The notes under the pieces were generated by a model. The model ran no database searches, was not told the origin of the DNA, and was given only the letters and a program-made list of their open reading frames with translations. DNA of 64,000 nucleotides from JAIBJN01 sp963802795 (GTDB taxonomy: Bacteria; Actinomycetota; Thermoleophilia; Gaiellales; Gaiellaceae): contig CAWDJV010000005.1 in the NCBI GenBank assembly GCA_963802795.1, positions 124,001-188,000 of the forward strand, given 5' to 3'. Made by a program: the position numbers and the translations under genes. Shown piece after piece: positions 8,330 through 16,838 of this stretch; positions within the stretch are counted from its first letter, which is position 1, and the number at the start of each line of letters is the position of its first letter.

Positions 8330-9118
8330 CTACAGCACCAGCTTTCGTTCCGAGGGCTCGAGGACGTCGTAGTTGTAGAGCTTCTTGCCGCACACGAACT
8401 TCTGGAGCTCGGGAGGATCTCCGAGCCCGTAGATCTTGAACTTCCGCTCGATGAACTCCGTGTCCGTCTCGTCCCACTCGCCCGGGACGCAGTCGATGCC
8501 GAGGGACTTCACCTTCCCGGCGACGTAGATCGTCCCGTCGTACATCGAGTCGCCCAGGCCGGGCCCGACGTTGCCGCAGATGACCTGGCGGCCGCGCTGC
8601 ATCATGAAGCCGGTCATCGTGCCGGCGTCGCCCGCGACGATGATCGTGCCGCCCTTCTGGTCGATCCCCGTACGGGCGCCGACCCTCCCCCTCACGACGA
8701 GGTCGCCGCCCCGCATGGCCGCGCCCGTGAGCGAGCCCGCGTTCCCGTCGACGATCACGACGCCGGACATCATGTTCTCGCACGCCGACCAGCCGACCCG
8801 GCCCGTGATGTGGATCTCGGGCCCGTCGACGAGCCCGCACCCGAAGTAGCCGAGGCTCCCGCCGAAGGTGATGCGGCAGCGGGTGAGGATGCCGACGCCG
8901 AGCGAGTGCTTCGAGCCGGGGTTCAGGACGACCACGTCGTCGATCCCCTCCTCGTAGAGCAGCCGGCGCAGCTCGAGGTTGATCTGCCGCGTCGTCAGGT
9001 CCTGCGCGTCGAAGGTCGCCTGGCCGTGCTCGATCTCGGCGGTGCGCGGCGCCTCGGCGAATGGCTCGGCGAGGCCTCGCGCGTCGTAGGTGATGCGCGA
9101 TTCGCCTACCGCTGCCAC
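8330..9118 (-). CDS. GXGXG-domain subunit (GlxC/MgsB type)
   Basis: The C-terminal GXGXG beta-helix of glutamate synthase as a separate protein of 262 residues if it starts at the GTG at 9116-9118, 13 bases inside the preceding gene; GAGGTGAT lies upstream. Repeated glycine turns (GGSLGYFGCGLVDG, GRVGWSACENMMSG, GRVGARTGIDQKGG, GDAGTMTGFMMQRG, GNVGPGLGDSMYDG) run from residues 80 to 200, the hallmark of the right-handed helix. In glutamate synthase this domain is structural and contacts the ammonia tunnel. It is encoded between the amidotransferase and FMN subunits, as in glxBCD and mgsABC. Confidence 0.85.
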   Translation of the reverse strand: MAAVGESRITYDARGLAEPFAEAPRTAEIEHGQATFDAQDLTTRQINLELRRLLYEEGIDDVVVLNPGSKHSLGVGILTRCRITFGGSLGYFGCGLVDGPEIHITGRVGWSACENMMSGVVIVDGNAGSLTGAAMRGGDLVVRGRVGARTGIDQKGGTIIVAGDAGTMTGFMMQRGRQVICGNVGPGLGDSMYDGTIYVAGKVKSLGIDCVPGEWDETDTEFIERKFKIYGLGDPPELQKFVCGKKLYNYDVLEPSERKLVL

Positions 9119-10038
9119 ACCATCACCTCGCCCTCGTAGGGGTCGTAGGTGTCGATCTCGTGATCGACGATCGCGCGGATGGCGATCTCCTCCGAGGCGA
9201 GCGCCACGAGGTCGTCCGCCTCGTAGAGGACGAGAGGCTTCGCGGCCATCACGTCCTTGCAGACGCCGAGCGCGTCCGCGGTGACAGCGATGTAGGTGAA
9301 GACCCCGTCGAGCTCCTCGAGCGAGTCTCGCATCGCGCCCTCGAGGTCGGCGCCCTCGCTCATCTTCTCGGCGAGGTAGACGGCGATGATCTCCGAGTCG
9401 CACTCGGACTGGAAGCGGTGGCCGCTCCGCTCGAGCCGGCGCTTCCACTGGAAGTAGTTCGTGAGCTGGCCGTTGTGGACGACGGCGATGTCGCTGAACG
9501 GGTAGGCCCAGTACGGGTGGGCGCCCGAGATGTCGACGTCGGACTCGGTAGCCATGCGAACGTGGCCGATCGCGTGGGTGCCGGTGAAGCCGCCCAGGTC
9601 GTACTGCTCGGCCACGGACTCGGCGTCGCCGAGGTCCTTGACGATCTCGAGCGAGTGCCCGAGCGACAGCACCTCGGCCTCGGGAATGTCCTCGATTCGG
9701 TCGGCGAGCTCCTTCAGGTTTCCGTTCGGCAGCGTCAACGCGAGGCGGTAGGCGTACTCGGTCTCTTCCTCGACCTCGTGGATCGTCGCGCCCATCTTCT
9801 CGAGGCGCTGCAGGACCTGGTGCTGATGGACGTCGAGCCGGTCGGAGAACTCGAAGTCGCGGGGAGTGTTCGCGTCCGCGAGCTTGTAGCGCATGACGAG
9901 TTGGTCGTCGTGCGGCCTGTAGAGCGCGTAGCCGGTCGAGTCGGGACCGCGGTGCTTCATCGACTGGAGCATCCGGGTCATGTCGCGCCCGACCCCGTGC
10001 GTTCCGTCCTGGTAGATAATCCCCGCAATTCCGCACAT
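9106..10038 (-). CDS. class II glutamine amidotransferase subunit (GlxB/MgsA type)
   Basis: A 310-residue Ntn-type amidotransferase. It begins MCGIAGI, so Cys2 becomes the N-terminal nucleophile after Met removal. MKHRGPDSTGYAL, GHVRMATES and VVHNGQLTN are the usual substrate-binding segments. It would release ammonia from glutamine for the FMN and GXGXG subunits encoded downstream. It lacks a synthetase domain, unlike AsnB or PurF. It follows the glutamine-synthetase-like gene by 13 bases. Confidence 0.88.
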   Translation of the reverse strand: MCGIAGIIYQDGTHGVGRDMTRMLQSMKHRGPDSTGYALYRPHDDQLVMRYKLADANTPRDFEFSDRLDVHQHQVLQRLEKMGATIHEVEEETEYAYRLALTLPNGNLKELADRIEDIPEAEVLSLGHSLEIVKDLGDAESVAEQYDLGGFTGTHAIGHVRMATESDVDISGAHPYWAYPFSDIAVVHNGQLTNYFQWKRRLERSGHRFQSECDSEIIAVYLAEKMSEGADLEGAMRDSLEELDGVFTYIAVTADALGVCKDVMAAKPLVLYEADDLVALASEEIAIRAIVDHEIDTYDPYEGEVMVWQR

Positions 10039-10051
10039 TTCTGCGGCCTTT

Positions 10052-11449
10052 CTACGGAAGCACGTCGAGGTATTCGGTGACGTCCCAGTCGCTCACCTGG
10101 GCGCAGTAGCGCTCCCACTCGTCGCGCTTGTAGTGCATGAACACACGGTACATGTCGCCCGGAAGGGCAGACTTGATCACGTCGTCCTCCTCGAGCGCGT
10201 CGAGGGCGGCGCCGAACGTCATCGGGAGCCGCTTGACCTCCTTGCCGGCCTCCATCGCCTCGTAGATGTTCCGTTCCTCGGGCTCGCCCGGGTCGAGCTC
10301 GCGCTCGATGCCGTCGCGCATCGCAGCGATGAGGCCGGCCAGGGAGAGGTACGGATTGACGGCGGAGTCGACGGACCGATACTCGAAGCGGCCCGGGGCG
10401 GACACGCGCAGGGCGGTCGTGCGGTTCTGGTAGCCCCAGTCGGCGAAGACCGGCGCCCAGAAGCCCGTGTCCCAGAGGCGCCGGTACGAGTTGACGGTCG
10501 GGCACGTGAGGGCGGTGAGCGCGGGCTGGTGAGCCATGATCCCGCCGATCGCCTGGAGCCCGATCCGGCTCGGCTTCTGCAGGTCGTCGGTGTCCGGCAT
10601 GAAGGCGTTCTCGTCGCCGCGCCAGAGCGAGATGTTGTGGTGACAGCCGTTGGCCGAGACGCCCATGAAGGGCTTCGGCATGAAGCACGGGAAGGCGTCC
10701 AGCTCGCGGCCGACCTGCTTGCAGATCTGGCGGAACGTGGAGAGATTGTCGGCGGTCCGCTCCGCTCGGTCGAAGCCGAAGTTCAGCTCGATCTGGCCGG
10801 GGGCGTCCTCGTGGTCGCCCTGGATCATGTCGAGGCCCATCCGCTGCCCGTACTCGATCACCTTGTGGATGATCGGCTGGAGCTCGGAGAACTGATCGAT
10901 GTGGTAGCAGTAGGGCTTGGTCTTCCCCTCGACCGAGGGCTGGCCCTCTCCGTCCAGCTTGAGCCACATCATCTCCGGCTCCGTGCCCGCGCGAAGGTGC
11001 AGCCCAGTGGCCTCCTCGAACTCGGCCTGGATGCGCTTCAGGTTCGCGCGGCCGTCCGAGGTGAGGTAGCCGCCGGGGTCCTCTCGCTCCTCGCGGTTCC
11101 GGAAGCAGGTGACCCACACGCGGGCGACCTTCGGATCCCAGGGCAACGGCTTGAAGGTCTCCGGCTCGGGGACGCCGACGAGCTCGGCCGCTTCCGGGCC
11201 GTAGCCGATGTAGTTGCCGTGCCGGTCGGTGAACAGGTTCGCCGTCGCGCCGTAGACGAGCTGGAAGCCCTTCGCAGCGATCGTCTCCCAGTGGGGAGAG
11301 GGGACGCCCTTGCCCATGATTCGGCCCGTGACGGAGGGAAACTGGTAGTAGACGTACGTGATCCCGAGGTCGTCGATCCTCTTCCGGACCTCGGCGATCT
11401 TGTCTTCACGGCCATCGGCGCTGACGAAGGCCTCGAGATCGGTCGGCAC
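10052..11449 (-). CDS. glutamine-synthetase-like ligase (GlnT / gamma-glutamylmethylamide synthetase type)
   Basis: A 465-residue GlnA-superfamily enzyme. The GS-type catalytic segments are present: AGTEPEMMW near residue 155, the metal-binding GDHEDAPGQIELNF near residue 225, ANGCHHNISLW near residue 285, NSYRRL near residue 335 and FEYRSVDSAVNPYL near residue 375. The sequence differs from housekeeping GlnA and fits the GlnT or GmaS branch that glutamylates ammonia or amines. Clustering with amidotransferase, GXGXG and FMN subunits is the pattern seen for N-methylglutamate or glutamate synthesis operons. The start is a GTG with AGGAGGAGGG about 8 bases upstream. The true amine substrate is not evident from sequence. 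Confidence 0.85.
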   Translation of the reverse strand: MPTDLEAFVSADGREDKIAEVRKRIDDLGITYVYYQFPSVTGRIMGKGVPSPHWETIAAKGFQLVYGATANLFTDRHGNYIGYGPEAAELVGVPEPETFKPLPWDPKVARVWVTCFRNREEREDPGGYLTSDGRANLKRIQAEFEEATGLHLRAGTEPEMMWLKLDGEGQPSVEGKTKPYCYHIDQFSELQPIIHKVIEYGQRMGLDMIQGDHEDAPGQIELNFGFDRAERTADNLSTFRQICKQVGRELDAFPCFMPKPFMGVSANGCHHNISLWRGDENAFMPDTDDLQKPSRIGLQAIGGIMAHQPALTALTCPTVNSYRRLWDTGFWAPVFADWGYQNRTTALRVSAPGRFEYRSVDSAVNPYLSLAGLIAAMRDGIERELDPGEPEERNIYEAMEAGKEVKRLPMTFGAALDALEEDDVIKSALPGDMYRVFMHYKRDEWERYCAQVSDWDVTEYLDVLP

Positions 11450-11570
11450 GAGCTTCCCTCCTCCTCTCGGCAGGCGGCGCTCGGCCGCCGGTTACAGGAA
11501 GGGCAATACTAGTGTCCGCCGCGACGCGCCTCTAGCGGGTGGGCGCGGGCGCGCCCATCGGGTCGGGGCG

Positions 11571-11664
11571 GGCGCCGGGATGGAGTCGGCGTGGGCGCCG
11601 GGATGGAGTCGGCGTGGGCGCGGGATCGCGTCCGTGTGGGCGCCGGGATGGAGTCGGCCCCGTG
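11571..11664. repeat. about four tandem copies of a 23-bp unit
   Basis: The unit begins GGCGCCGGGATGGAGTCGG. Copies start at 11571 and 11594 (identical over 23 bp), 11617 (degenerate, 22 bp) and 11639 (intact core with a 3-base insertion). Inverted relatives (GGCTCCAC, CGGCGCCGG) follow near 11720-11760. Confidence 0.8.
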
Positions 11665-11928
11665 TGCGCCCAAGTCTCCGCCCGCCGCTCGGCTTCGGCC
11701 GCCGGGTCGGCTGCCGACACAGACCGGCTCCACGCACGCCCGGCGCCGGCCGGCTCCACACACTGATAGACGCGCCCGCGCGAGGGGCCGGCCGCTGGCC
11801 TCCCTCCGGTTCCAGGCTATCGACGACTTCCGCACCGGTGGGTAACTCGCAGTGCCGAGATCCGCGCGCTCTGTGACGAATCGGTGACCTCCGTGAAGCG
11901 GTCGCTGCCAAACGCCCGGAGGCCCGTC

Positions 11929-11934
11929 TAGACT
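11929..11934 (+). promoter_or_regulatory. -10 hexamer of purD, leaderless
   Basis: TAGACT lies exactly 6 bases before the purD GTG. CTGCCA at 11905-11910 (spacer 18) is a fair -35. Transcription should start at or next to the start codon. Confidence 0.65.
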
Positions 11935-11940
11935 CGCCGC

Positions 11941-13161
11941 GTGAAGGTCCTGGTGGTGGGCGGAGGCGGACGCGAGCACGCGCTCGGGTGGAGAATCGCG
12001 CAAAGCCCGCATCTCACGGAACTCCACGCCGCGCCGGGGAATCCGGGCCTGGCGACGCTGGGAACGTGTCACGACCTGCATCCGGACGACTCGCGCGGCG
12101 TGCTCGACCTGTGCAGGCGCCTCGCCGTCGACCTCGTCGTCGTCGGGCCCGAGGCGCCTCTCGTTGCCGGGATCGCGGACGAGCTGCGCCGGGCCGGGAT
12201 CGCGGTCTTCGGGCCCAGCGGGGCGGCGGCACGGATCGAAGGCTCGAAGTCCTTTGCGAAGGAGGTCATGCGAGCGGCCGAAGTGCCGACCGCGGAGGAG
12301 CCGGCGGAGGCCCGCGCCCCCTGCGTGGTCAAGACGGACGGCCTCGCGGCCGGGAAGGGGGTCTTCGTCTGCCGTACGGCGGACGAGGTGGCCGCTGCAC
12401 TCGACCGGGCGCTGTCGTTCGGCGGCAAGGTCGTCGTCGAAGAGCTCCTCGAGGGTGAGGAGGTGTCGCTCTTCGCCCTCTGCGCCGGGCAGAGCGCGCT
12501 TCCGCTGGCCCCGGCGCAGGACTTCAAGCGGCTCCTCGACGACGACGAGGGGCCGAACACCGGCGGGATGGGGAGCTACTCGCCGGTCCCTCACCTCAGC
12601 CCCGACGAGGCGGACGAGCTCGTCGAGGCGATCCACCGCCCCGTTCTCGAGGAGCTCGCGTCACGAGGCATGCCGTTCGAAGGCCTTCTCTACGCAGGCC
12701 TGATGCTCACGGACGACGGGCCGCGTGTCCTCGAGTTCAACTGCCGCTTCGGCGACCCTGAGACCCAGGCCATCCTCCCCCGTCTCGAAGGCGACCTGCT
12801 CGAGGCGCTGACGGCGGCCGCGTCCGGGTCGTTGGAGGGCGTCGAGCTCGCCGCAGGGTCGGAGGCGGCGGTGACCGTCGTCCTCGCAGCCCCCGGCTAC
12901 CCCGACGCGCCATCCAGCGGCACCCCGATCGCCGGCATCGACGACGCGGAGGCCGCCGGCGCGCTCGTCTTCCATGCGGGGACGGCTCTCCGGCAGGGGT
13001 CGCTCGTCAGCGCGGGCGGACGCGTGCTCAATGTGACCGCTCTCGGCGCCTCCGTCGCCGAGGCTCGCGAGCGGGCCTACCAAGCCGTCGACCGGATCGA
13101 GTTCCCCGGCGTTCAGTACCGTCACGACGTCGCGCTCAGAGCCGTCCATGCCGCCGCCTGA
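11941..13161 (+). CDS. purD: phosphoribosylamine-glycine ligase
   Basis: GAR synthetase of 406 residues, an ATP-grasp enzyme joining phosphoribosylamine and glycine in step 2 of purine synthesis. It has the N-terminal VVGGGGREHALGW, the PSGAAARIEGSKSFAK segment near residue 95, the GLAAGKGV loop near residue 135, NTGGMGSYSPVP near residue 205 and the metal-binding LEFNCRFGDPETQ near residue 265. The GTG start follows a -10 by 6 bases with no Shine-Dalgarno. purE overlaps its end by 14 bases. Confidence 0.95.
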   Translation: MKVLVVGGGGREHALGWRIAQSPHLTELHAAPGNPGLATLGTCHDLHPDDSRGVLDLCRRLAVDLVVVGPEAPLVAGIADELRRAGIAVFGPSGAAARIEGSKSFAKEVMRAAEVPTAEEPAEARAPCVVKTDGLAAGKGVFVCRTADEVAAALDRALSFGGKVVVEELLEGEEVSLFALCAGQSALPLAPAQDFKRLLDDDEGPNTGGMGSYSPVPHLSPDEADELVEAIHRPVLEELASRGMPFEGLLYAGLMLTDDGPRVLEFNCRFGDPETQAILPRLEGDLLEALTAAASGSLEGVELAAGSEAAVTVVLAAPGYPDAPSSGTPIAGIDDAEAAGALVFHAGTALRQGSLVSAGGRVLNVTALGASVAEARERAYQAVDRIEFPGVQYRHDVALRAVHAAA

Positions 13162-13654
13162 GGAAAGCCCCCTCCCCCTCCCTGTCCTCGAGGACTACGA
13201 GGACGTCGGTCCATTGGTCGGCATCCTCATCGGTTCGGAGTCCGACCGCGAGGCGATCGAGCCCGCGGGCGTCGAGCTCGACGAACGTGGCATCTCATGG
13301 GAGCTCAAGGTCCTGTCGGCGCACCGGGATCCCCGAGCCGTCGCCGAGTACGCGTCGACTGCTGCGCTCCGTGGGACGCGCGTGCTCATCGCCGGCGCCG
13401 GCATGGCCGCCGCACTGCCGGGCGTCGTCGCCTCGTACAGCGACCTGCCGGTGATCGGCGTTCCGCTGACCTCGTCGAGGAGCGTGATGGGGGGGCTCGA
13501 CGCGATCCTTTCGATCGTCCAGATGCCGCCCGGCGTCCCCGTCGCCTGCGTCTCCGTGAATGGAGCGCGAAACGCCGCGATCCTCGCGGCCAAGATCCTG
13601 GCCCAGGGCGGCGGGTATCCCGGCACACCCGGCCGTCCGACCGCAGAGCAGTAG
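13148..13654 (+). CDS. purE: 5-(carboxyamino)imidazole ribonucleotide mutase, divergent
   Basis: A 168-residue PurE-family protein that would convert N5-CAIR to CAIR. GSESD near residue 32 and SAHRDP near residue 58 hold the phosphate-binding and catalytic His positions. SIVQMPPGVPVA is typical of class I PurE. Unusually, the loop that normally reads GGAAHLPG is GMAAALPG here, so a conserved His is Ala. The first 20 residues are an extension beyond normal PurE and are encoded partly inside purD. No purK is present in the window, although class I PurE normally needs it. Function is therefore probable but not certain. Confidence 0.85.
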   Translation: MPPPEESPLPLPVLEDYEDVGPLVGILIGSESDREAIEPAGVELDERGISWELKVLSAHRDPRAVAEYASTAALRGTRVLIAGAGMAAALPGVVASYSDLPVIGVPLTSSRSVMGGLDAILSIVQMPPGVPVACVSVNGARNAAILAAKILAQGGGYPGTPGRPTAEQ

Positions 13655-13694
13655 CCGAGCGCGCGGAACCCGGCTGATCCGCCTGAGCGCTTAC

Positions 13695-13700
13695 TAGACT
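13695..13700 (+). promoter_or_regulatory. -10 hexamer of purB, leaderless
   Basis: TAGACT ends 7 bases before the purB GTG, the same hexamer as at purD. No Shine-Dalgarno precedes the GTG. A clear -35 is not visible. Confidence 0.6.
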
Positions 13701-13707
13701 GGTCGGT

Positions 13708-15048
13708 GTGATCGCCCGCTACTCGCGTCCGGCCATGAAGCGCGTCTGGTCGGACGAGAGCAGGCTGGCGCGTTGGCTCGAGGTCGAGCTCGCCGCGCTC
13801 GGCGCCTGGGCCGAGGTCGGAGCGATCCCGCCCGCGGAGGCCGCCGAGGTGAGCGCCCGCGCCGTTCCCCCGACACCGGAGCGAGTCGCCGAGCTCGAGG
13901 AGCTGACCCAGCACGACCTCGCTGCGTTCGTGGATGCCGTCGCCGAGGGCCTGGGCCCTGAGGGGCGCTGGCTCCACTACGGCCTGACGTCCTCGGACGT
14001 CCTCGATACGGCGACCGCGCTGCAGGTGCGCGAGGCAGGAGGCCTCATCCTCGACGCGCTCGACGCCGCGCTCGCGGCGGTGATCCGCAGGGCGCTGGAG
14101 CACCGCGACACGGTGATGGTCGGCCGAACGCACGGGGTCCACGCCGAGCCGATTACGTTTGGTACCAAGCTCGCCGGCTGGGCGTTCGAGCTCGAGCGCG
14201 ACCGCGCACGGGTCGTGGGCGCGCTCGAGGGGATGCGGGTCGGCAAGCTCGCGGGCGCGGTCGGCACCTATGGGGGCGGCGACCCCGAGGTCGAGCGGAT
14301 CGCCTGCGAGCAACTCGATCTGGTGCCCGAGGCGGTTGCTACCCAGGTCGTGCCGCGCGACCGGCACGCGGAGCTTCTGTCGTCCCTCGCTCTCTGCGCT
14401 TCGTCCCTCGAGCGCTTTGGCACCGAGATCCGCCACCTCGCTCGGACCGAGGTCCGAGAGGTCCAGGAGCCGTTCGGAGCCGCTCAGAAGGGCTCGTCGG
14501 CGATGCCACACAAGCGAAACCCGGTGGTCGCCGAACGCATCTGCGGGCTCGCGCGCGTCGTTCGCGCGGCCTCGCTGGTCGCTCAGGAGAACGTCGCACT
14601 CTGGCACGAGCGGGACATCTCGCATTCGAGCGCAGAGCGGGTCGTGCTCCCGGACGCGTTCCTCACTCTCGACTACATGCTCGACCGCTTCGCCTGGCTC
14701 GTGGACGGGCTCGTCGTCGACGAGGCGCGGATGCGGCGCAACCTGGCCGAGTCACACGGCCTCGTGTTCAGCCAGAGGCTGCTCCTCGCTCTCGTCGGCT
14801 CCGGGCTCTCCCGCGACGAGGCGTATCGCCTCGTGCAGCGCAATGCCCTCCGCGCGTGGGAAGAGGAACGGGACTTTCGCGAGCTGGCTGCCAACGATCA
14901 CGACATTTCGTCGCGGCTCGACGAGGACGCGCTCGCCGGAGCGTTCGACCTCGCCGACGCGCTGCGGCACGTCGATGTCCTGTTCGAGCGCCTCGCTGCT
15001 CTCGAGCAGAAAGTCTTCGAGCGGAAGGGAGAAGCAGTCCATGCCTGA
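13708..15048 (+). CDS. purB: adenylosuccinate lyase
   Basis: A 446-residue fumarase/aspartase-superfamily lyase that releases fumarate from SAICAR and from adenylosuccinate. It has the signature GSSAMPHKRNP near residue 260, the substrate loop HYGLTSSDVLDTA near residue 90, and GRTHGVHAEPITFG with the catalytic His near residue 140. The GTG start lies 7 bases after TAGACT. Its last 8 bases overlap the purC start, so purB-purC-purS-purQ form one coupled operon. Confidence 0.95.
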   Translation: MIARYSRPAMKRVWSDESRLARWLEVELAALGAWAEVGAIPPAEAAEVSARAVPPTPERVAELEELTQHDLAAFVDAVAEGLGPEGRWLHYGLTSSDVLDTATALQVREAGGLILDALDAALAAVIRRALEHRDTVMVGRTHGVHAEPITFGTKLAGWAFELERDRARVVGALEGMRVGKLAGAVGTYGGGDPEVERIACEQLDLVPEAVATQVVPRDRHAELLSSLALCASSLERFGTEIRHLARTEVREVQEPFGAAQKGSSAMPHKRNPVVAERICGLARVVRAASLVAQENVALWHERDISHSSAERVVLPDAFLTLDYMLDRFAWLVDGLVVDEARMRRNLAESHGLVFSQRLLLALVGSGLSRDEAYRLVQRNALRAWEEERDFRELAANDHDISSRLDEDALAGAFDLADALRHVDVLFERLAALEQKVFERKGEAVHA

Positions 15049-15901
15049 GGCCGTCCACGTTGCGAGCGGCAAGGTGCGCGAGATCTACGAGCTCGACGAG
15101 GAGCGCCTGCTGCTCGTCGCCAGCGACCGGATCTCGACCTTCGACGTCGTCCTCCCGACTGAGATCCCCGACAAGGGCAGGGTTCTCACGGGCCTTTCCG
15201 GGTTCTGGTTCGCGCAGACGCGCGAGATCGTCCCCAACCACCTGCTCGCCCTCCGCGACGACGGGTGCTCGACCGAGGCGCGCAAGCTCGAGATGCTCCC
15301 GATCGAGTGCGTCGTGCGCGGGTACCTCGCCGGCTCCGGCTGGAAGGACTACCTCGCGACGGGCGAGGTCTGCGGCCTCCCGCTTCCCTCCGAACTGGAG
15401 GAATCGGAGAAGCTCCCCGAACCGATCTTCACGCCGGCGACGAAGGCCCAGGAAGGCCACGACGAGAACATCGACCGGGAGCAGGCAGCCGAGCTCGTCG
15501 GCGAGGAGCTCCTCGCCGAAGCCGAGCGCGTCTCGCTCGAGCTCTACCGCTTTGCGGCCGCCTACGCCGCCGAGCGCGGCATCGTCATCGCCGACACGAA
15601 GTTCGAGCTCGGGCGCGACCCCGCCGGGGAGCTGGTGCTCGGCGACGAGGCGCTGACGCCGGACTCCTCGCGTTTCTGGCCCGCCGACGAGTATGAGCCC
15701 GGACACGGTCAGGCGTCCTTCGACAAGCAGTACGTCCGCGACTACTGCGAGTCGCTCGGCTGGGACAAGGCCCCGCCGGCGCCAGAGCTCCCACCCGCGG
15801 TTGTCGCCGGAACCCGCGCCCGCTACGTCGAGGCGTTCGAGCGCCTCACCGAGATCCCGTTCGACGACTATCTCGCCGATCCTTCGGTGGTGCTCCGGTG
15901 A
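15041..15901 (+). CDS. purC: phosphoribosylaminoimidazole-succinocarboxamide synthase
   Basis: SAICAR synthetase of 286 residues, closer to the longer eukaryote/actinobacterial form than the 240-residue form. It shows GKVREIYEL at the N-terminus, ASDRISTFDVVLPTEIPDKG near residue 28, VRGYLAGSGWKDY near residue 90 and IADTKFELG near residue 185. It starts within the last 8 bases of purB and ends in a GTGA overlap with purS. Confidence 0.95.
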   Translation: MPEAVHVASGKVREIYELDEERLLLVASDRISTFDVVLPTEIPDKGRVLTGLSGFWFAQTREIVPNHLLALRDDGCSTEARKLEMLPIECVVRGYLAGSGWKDYLATGEVCGLPLPSELEESEKLPEPIFTPATKAQEGHDENIDREQAAELVGEELLAEAERVSLELYRFAAAYAAERGIVIADTKFELGRDPAGELVLGDEALTPDSSRFWPADEYEPGHGQASFDKQYVRDYCESLGWDKAPPAPELPPAVVAGTRARYVEAFERLTEIPFDDYLADPSVVLR

Positions 15902-16146
15902 GGGCGACCGTTCTCGTCCGGCCCAAGGGCGGCATCCTCGACCCTCAGGGAGAGGCGGTGGAACGCTCGCTCCGGCAGCTCGGGTTTGCGGTCGGCGAGG
16001 CGCGCATCGGGCGGGTCATCGACCTGGAGGTCGAAGCCACGACGGCCACCGAGGCCCGCACGCAGGTCGAGCGGATGTGCGAGGACCTCCTCGCCAACCC
16101 CCTGATCGAGAGCTACGAGATCGAGCTCGCCGAGGCGGAGTCGTGA
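15898..16146 (+). CDS. purS: FGAM synthase subunit PurS
   Basis: An 82-residue small subunit that bridges PurQ and PurL in the split FGAM synthase. It has the family pattern of an initial beta strand (ATVLVRPKGGILDPQG), a central GRVIDLEVE and a helix ending NPLIESYEI. It is linked by GTGA overlaps to purC upstream and purQ downstream. Confidence 0.93.
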   Translation: MRATVLVRPKGGILDPQGEAVERSLRQLGFAVGEARIGRVIDLEVEATTATEARTQVERMCEDLLANPLIESYEIELAEAES

Positions 16147-16830
16147 GCCGACGCCGCCCGCGGATCGCGGTGATCCGATTTCCCGGATCGAACGACGATC
16201 GCGATGCAGCGTGGGCTCTCTCGGCCCTGGGCGCCGAGCCGGTGCTGACCTGGCACGAAGACGCCGAGCTCCCGCCGCGTCGAGGCACTCGTGCTCCCCG
16301 GTGGATTCTCGTACGGGGACTACCTGCGCTGTGGCGCCATCGCGCGCTTCTCGCCGGCGATGGACGCGGTCGCCGCCTTCGCCGCGCACGGCGGTCCGGT
16401 CCTCGGGATCTGCAACGGGTTCCAGATCCTCTGCGAGGCGGGTCTCCTCCCCGGCGTCCTCCGCCCCAACGCGTCGCTCTCGTTCGTCTGCCGCGACGTC
16501 CCTCTCGTGGTGGAGCGGGCGGACACGCCGTTCACCGCTCGGTGCGAGCCCGGACAGACGCTGACGATCCCCGTCAAGCACGGCGAAGGTGCCTACCATG
16601 CGCCGCCGGAGCTGCCCGACGAGCAGATCGTGCTGAGGTACGCGCCGGGTGCGAATCCGAACGGTTCCGAGCGGGACATCGCCGGCGTCGCGAACGCCGA
16701 GGGCAACGTCCTCGGGCTCATGCCCCATCCCGAGCACGCCGTCGACCCTCTCCTGGGCTCGGGAGACGGAGCCTTCGTGCTCGCCTCGCTCGTGGACGCC
16801 GCCCGCGAGCGTGCCTACGCCCGCGCCTAG
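16143..16830 (+). CDS. purQ: FGAM synthase glutaminase subunit PurQ, interrupted by a frameshift
   Basis: The GTG at 16143 opens a frame with RIAVIRFPGSNDDRD and WHEDAELPP. At about 16272-16282 homology jumps to the +1 frame (VEALVLPGGFSYGDYLR), consistent with one extra base in the CCCGCCGCG stretch. The second frame runs to 16830 and contains the nucleophile GICNGFQIL and the catalytic PHPEHA. Both halves are otherwise complete, together about 228 residues, the normal PurQ size. PurQ supplies ammonia from glutamine to PurL. Because purL and purS look intact, a sequencing indel or programmed +1 shift is more likely than a dead gene. Confidence 0.85.
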
Positions 16831-16838
16831 CTCGGGCG

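Larger units (their letters stand above)
11450..11940. other. 491-base intergenic region between the GS-like operon and purD
   Basis: A long GC-rich gap between divergent transcription units. It holds the 23-bp tandem repeats at 11571-11664, partly inverted relatives of them near 11720-11760, a possible minus-strand -10 (TAGTAT, 11506-11511) for the GS-like gene, and the purD -10. I see no gene in it; open frames here are low-complexity repeats. Confidence 0.6.

Noticed and set aside
11571..11664. Tandem repeats considered as a CRISPR array
   Set aside because: Units are directly adjacent with no unique spacers, and no cas gene is present.
11509..11911. Frames encoding repeated ADSIPAPT-like peptides in the 23-bp repeat region
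   Set aside because: The peptide periodicity simply reflects the DNA repeat; there is no ribosome binding site and no non-repetitive domain.
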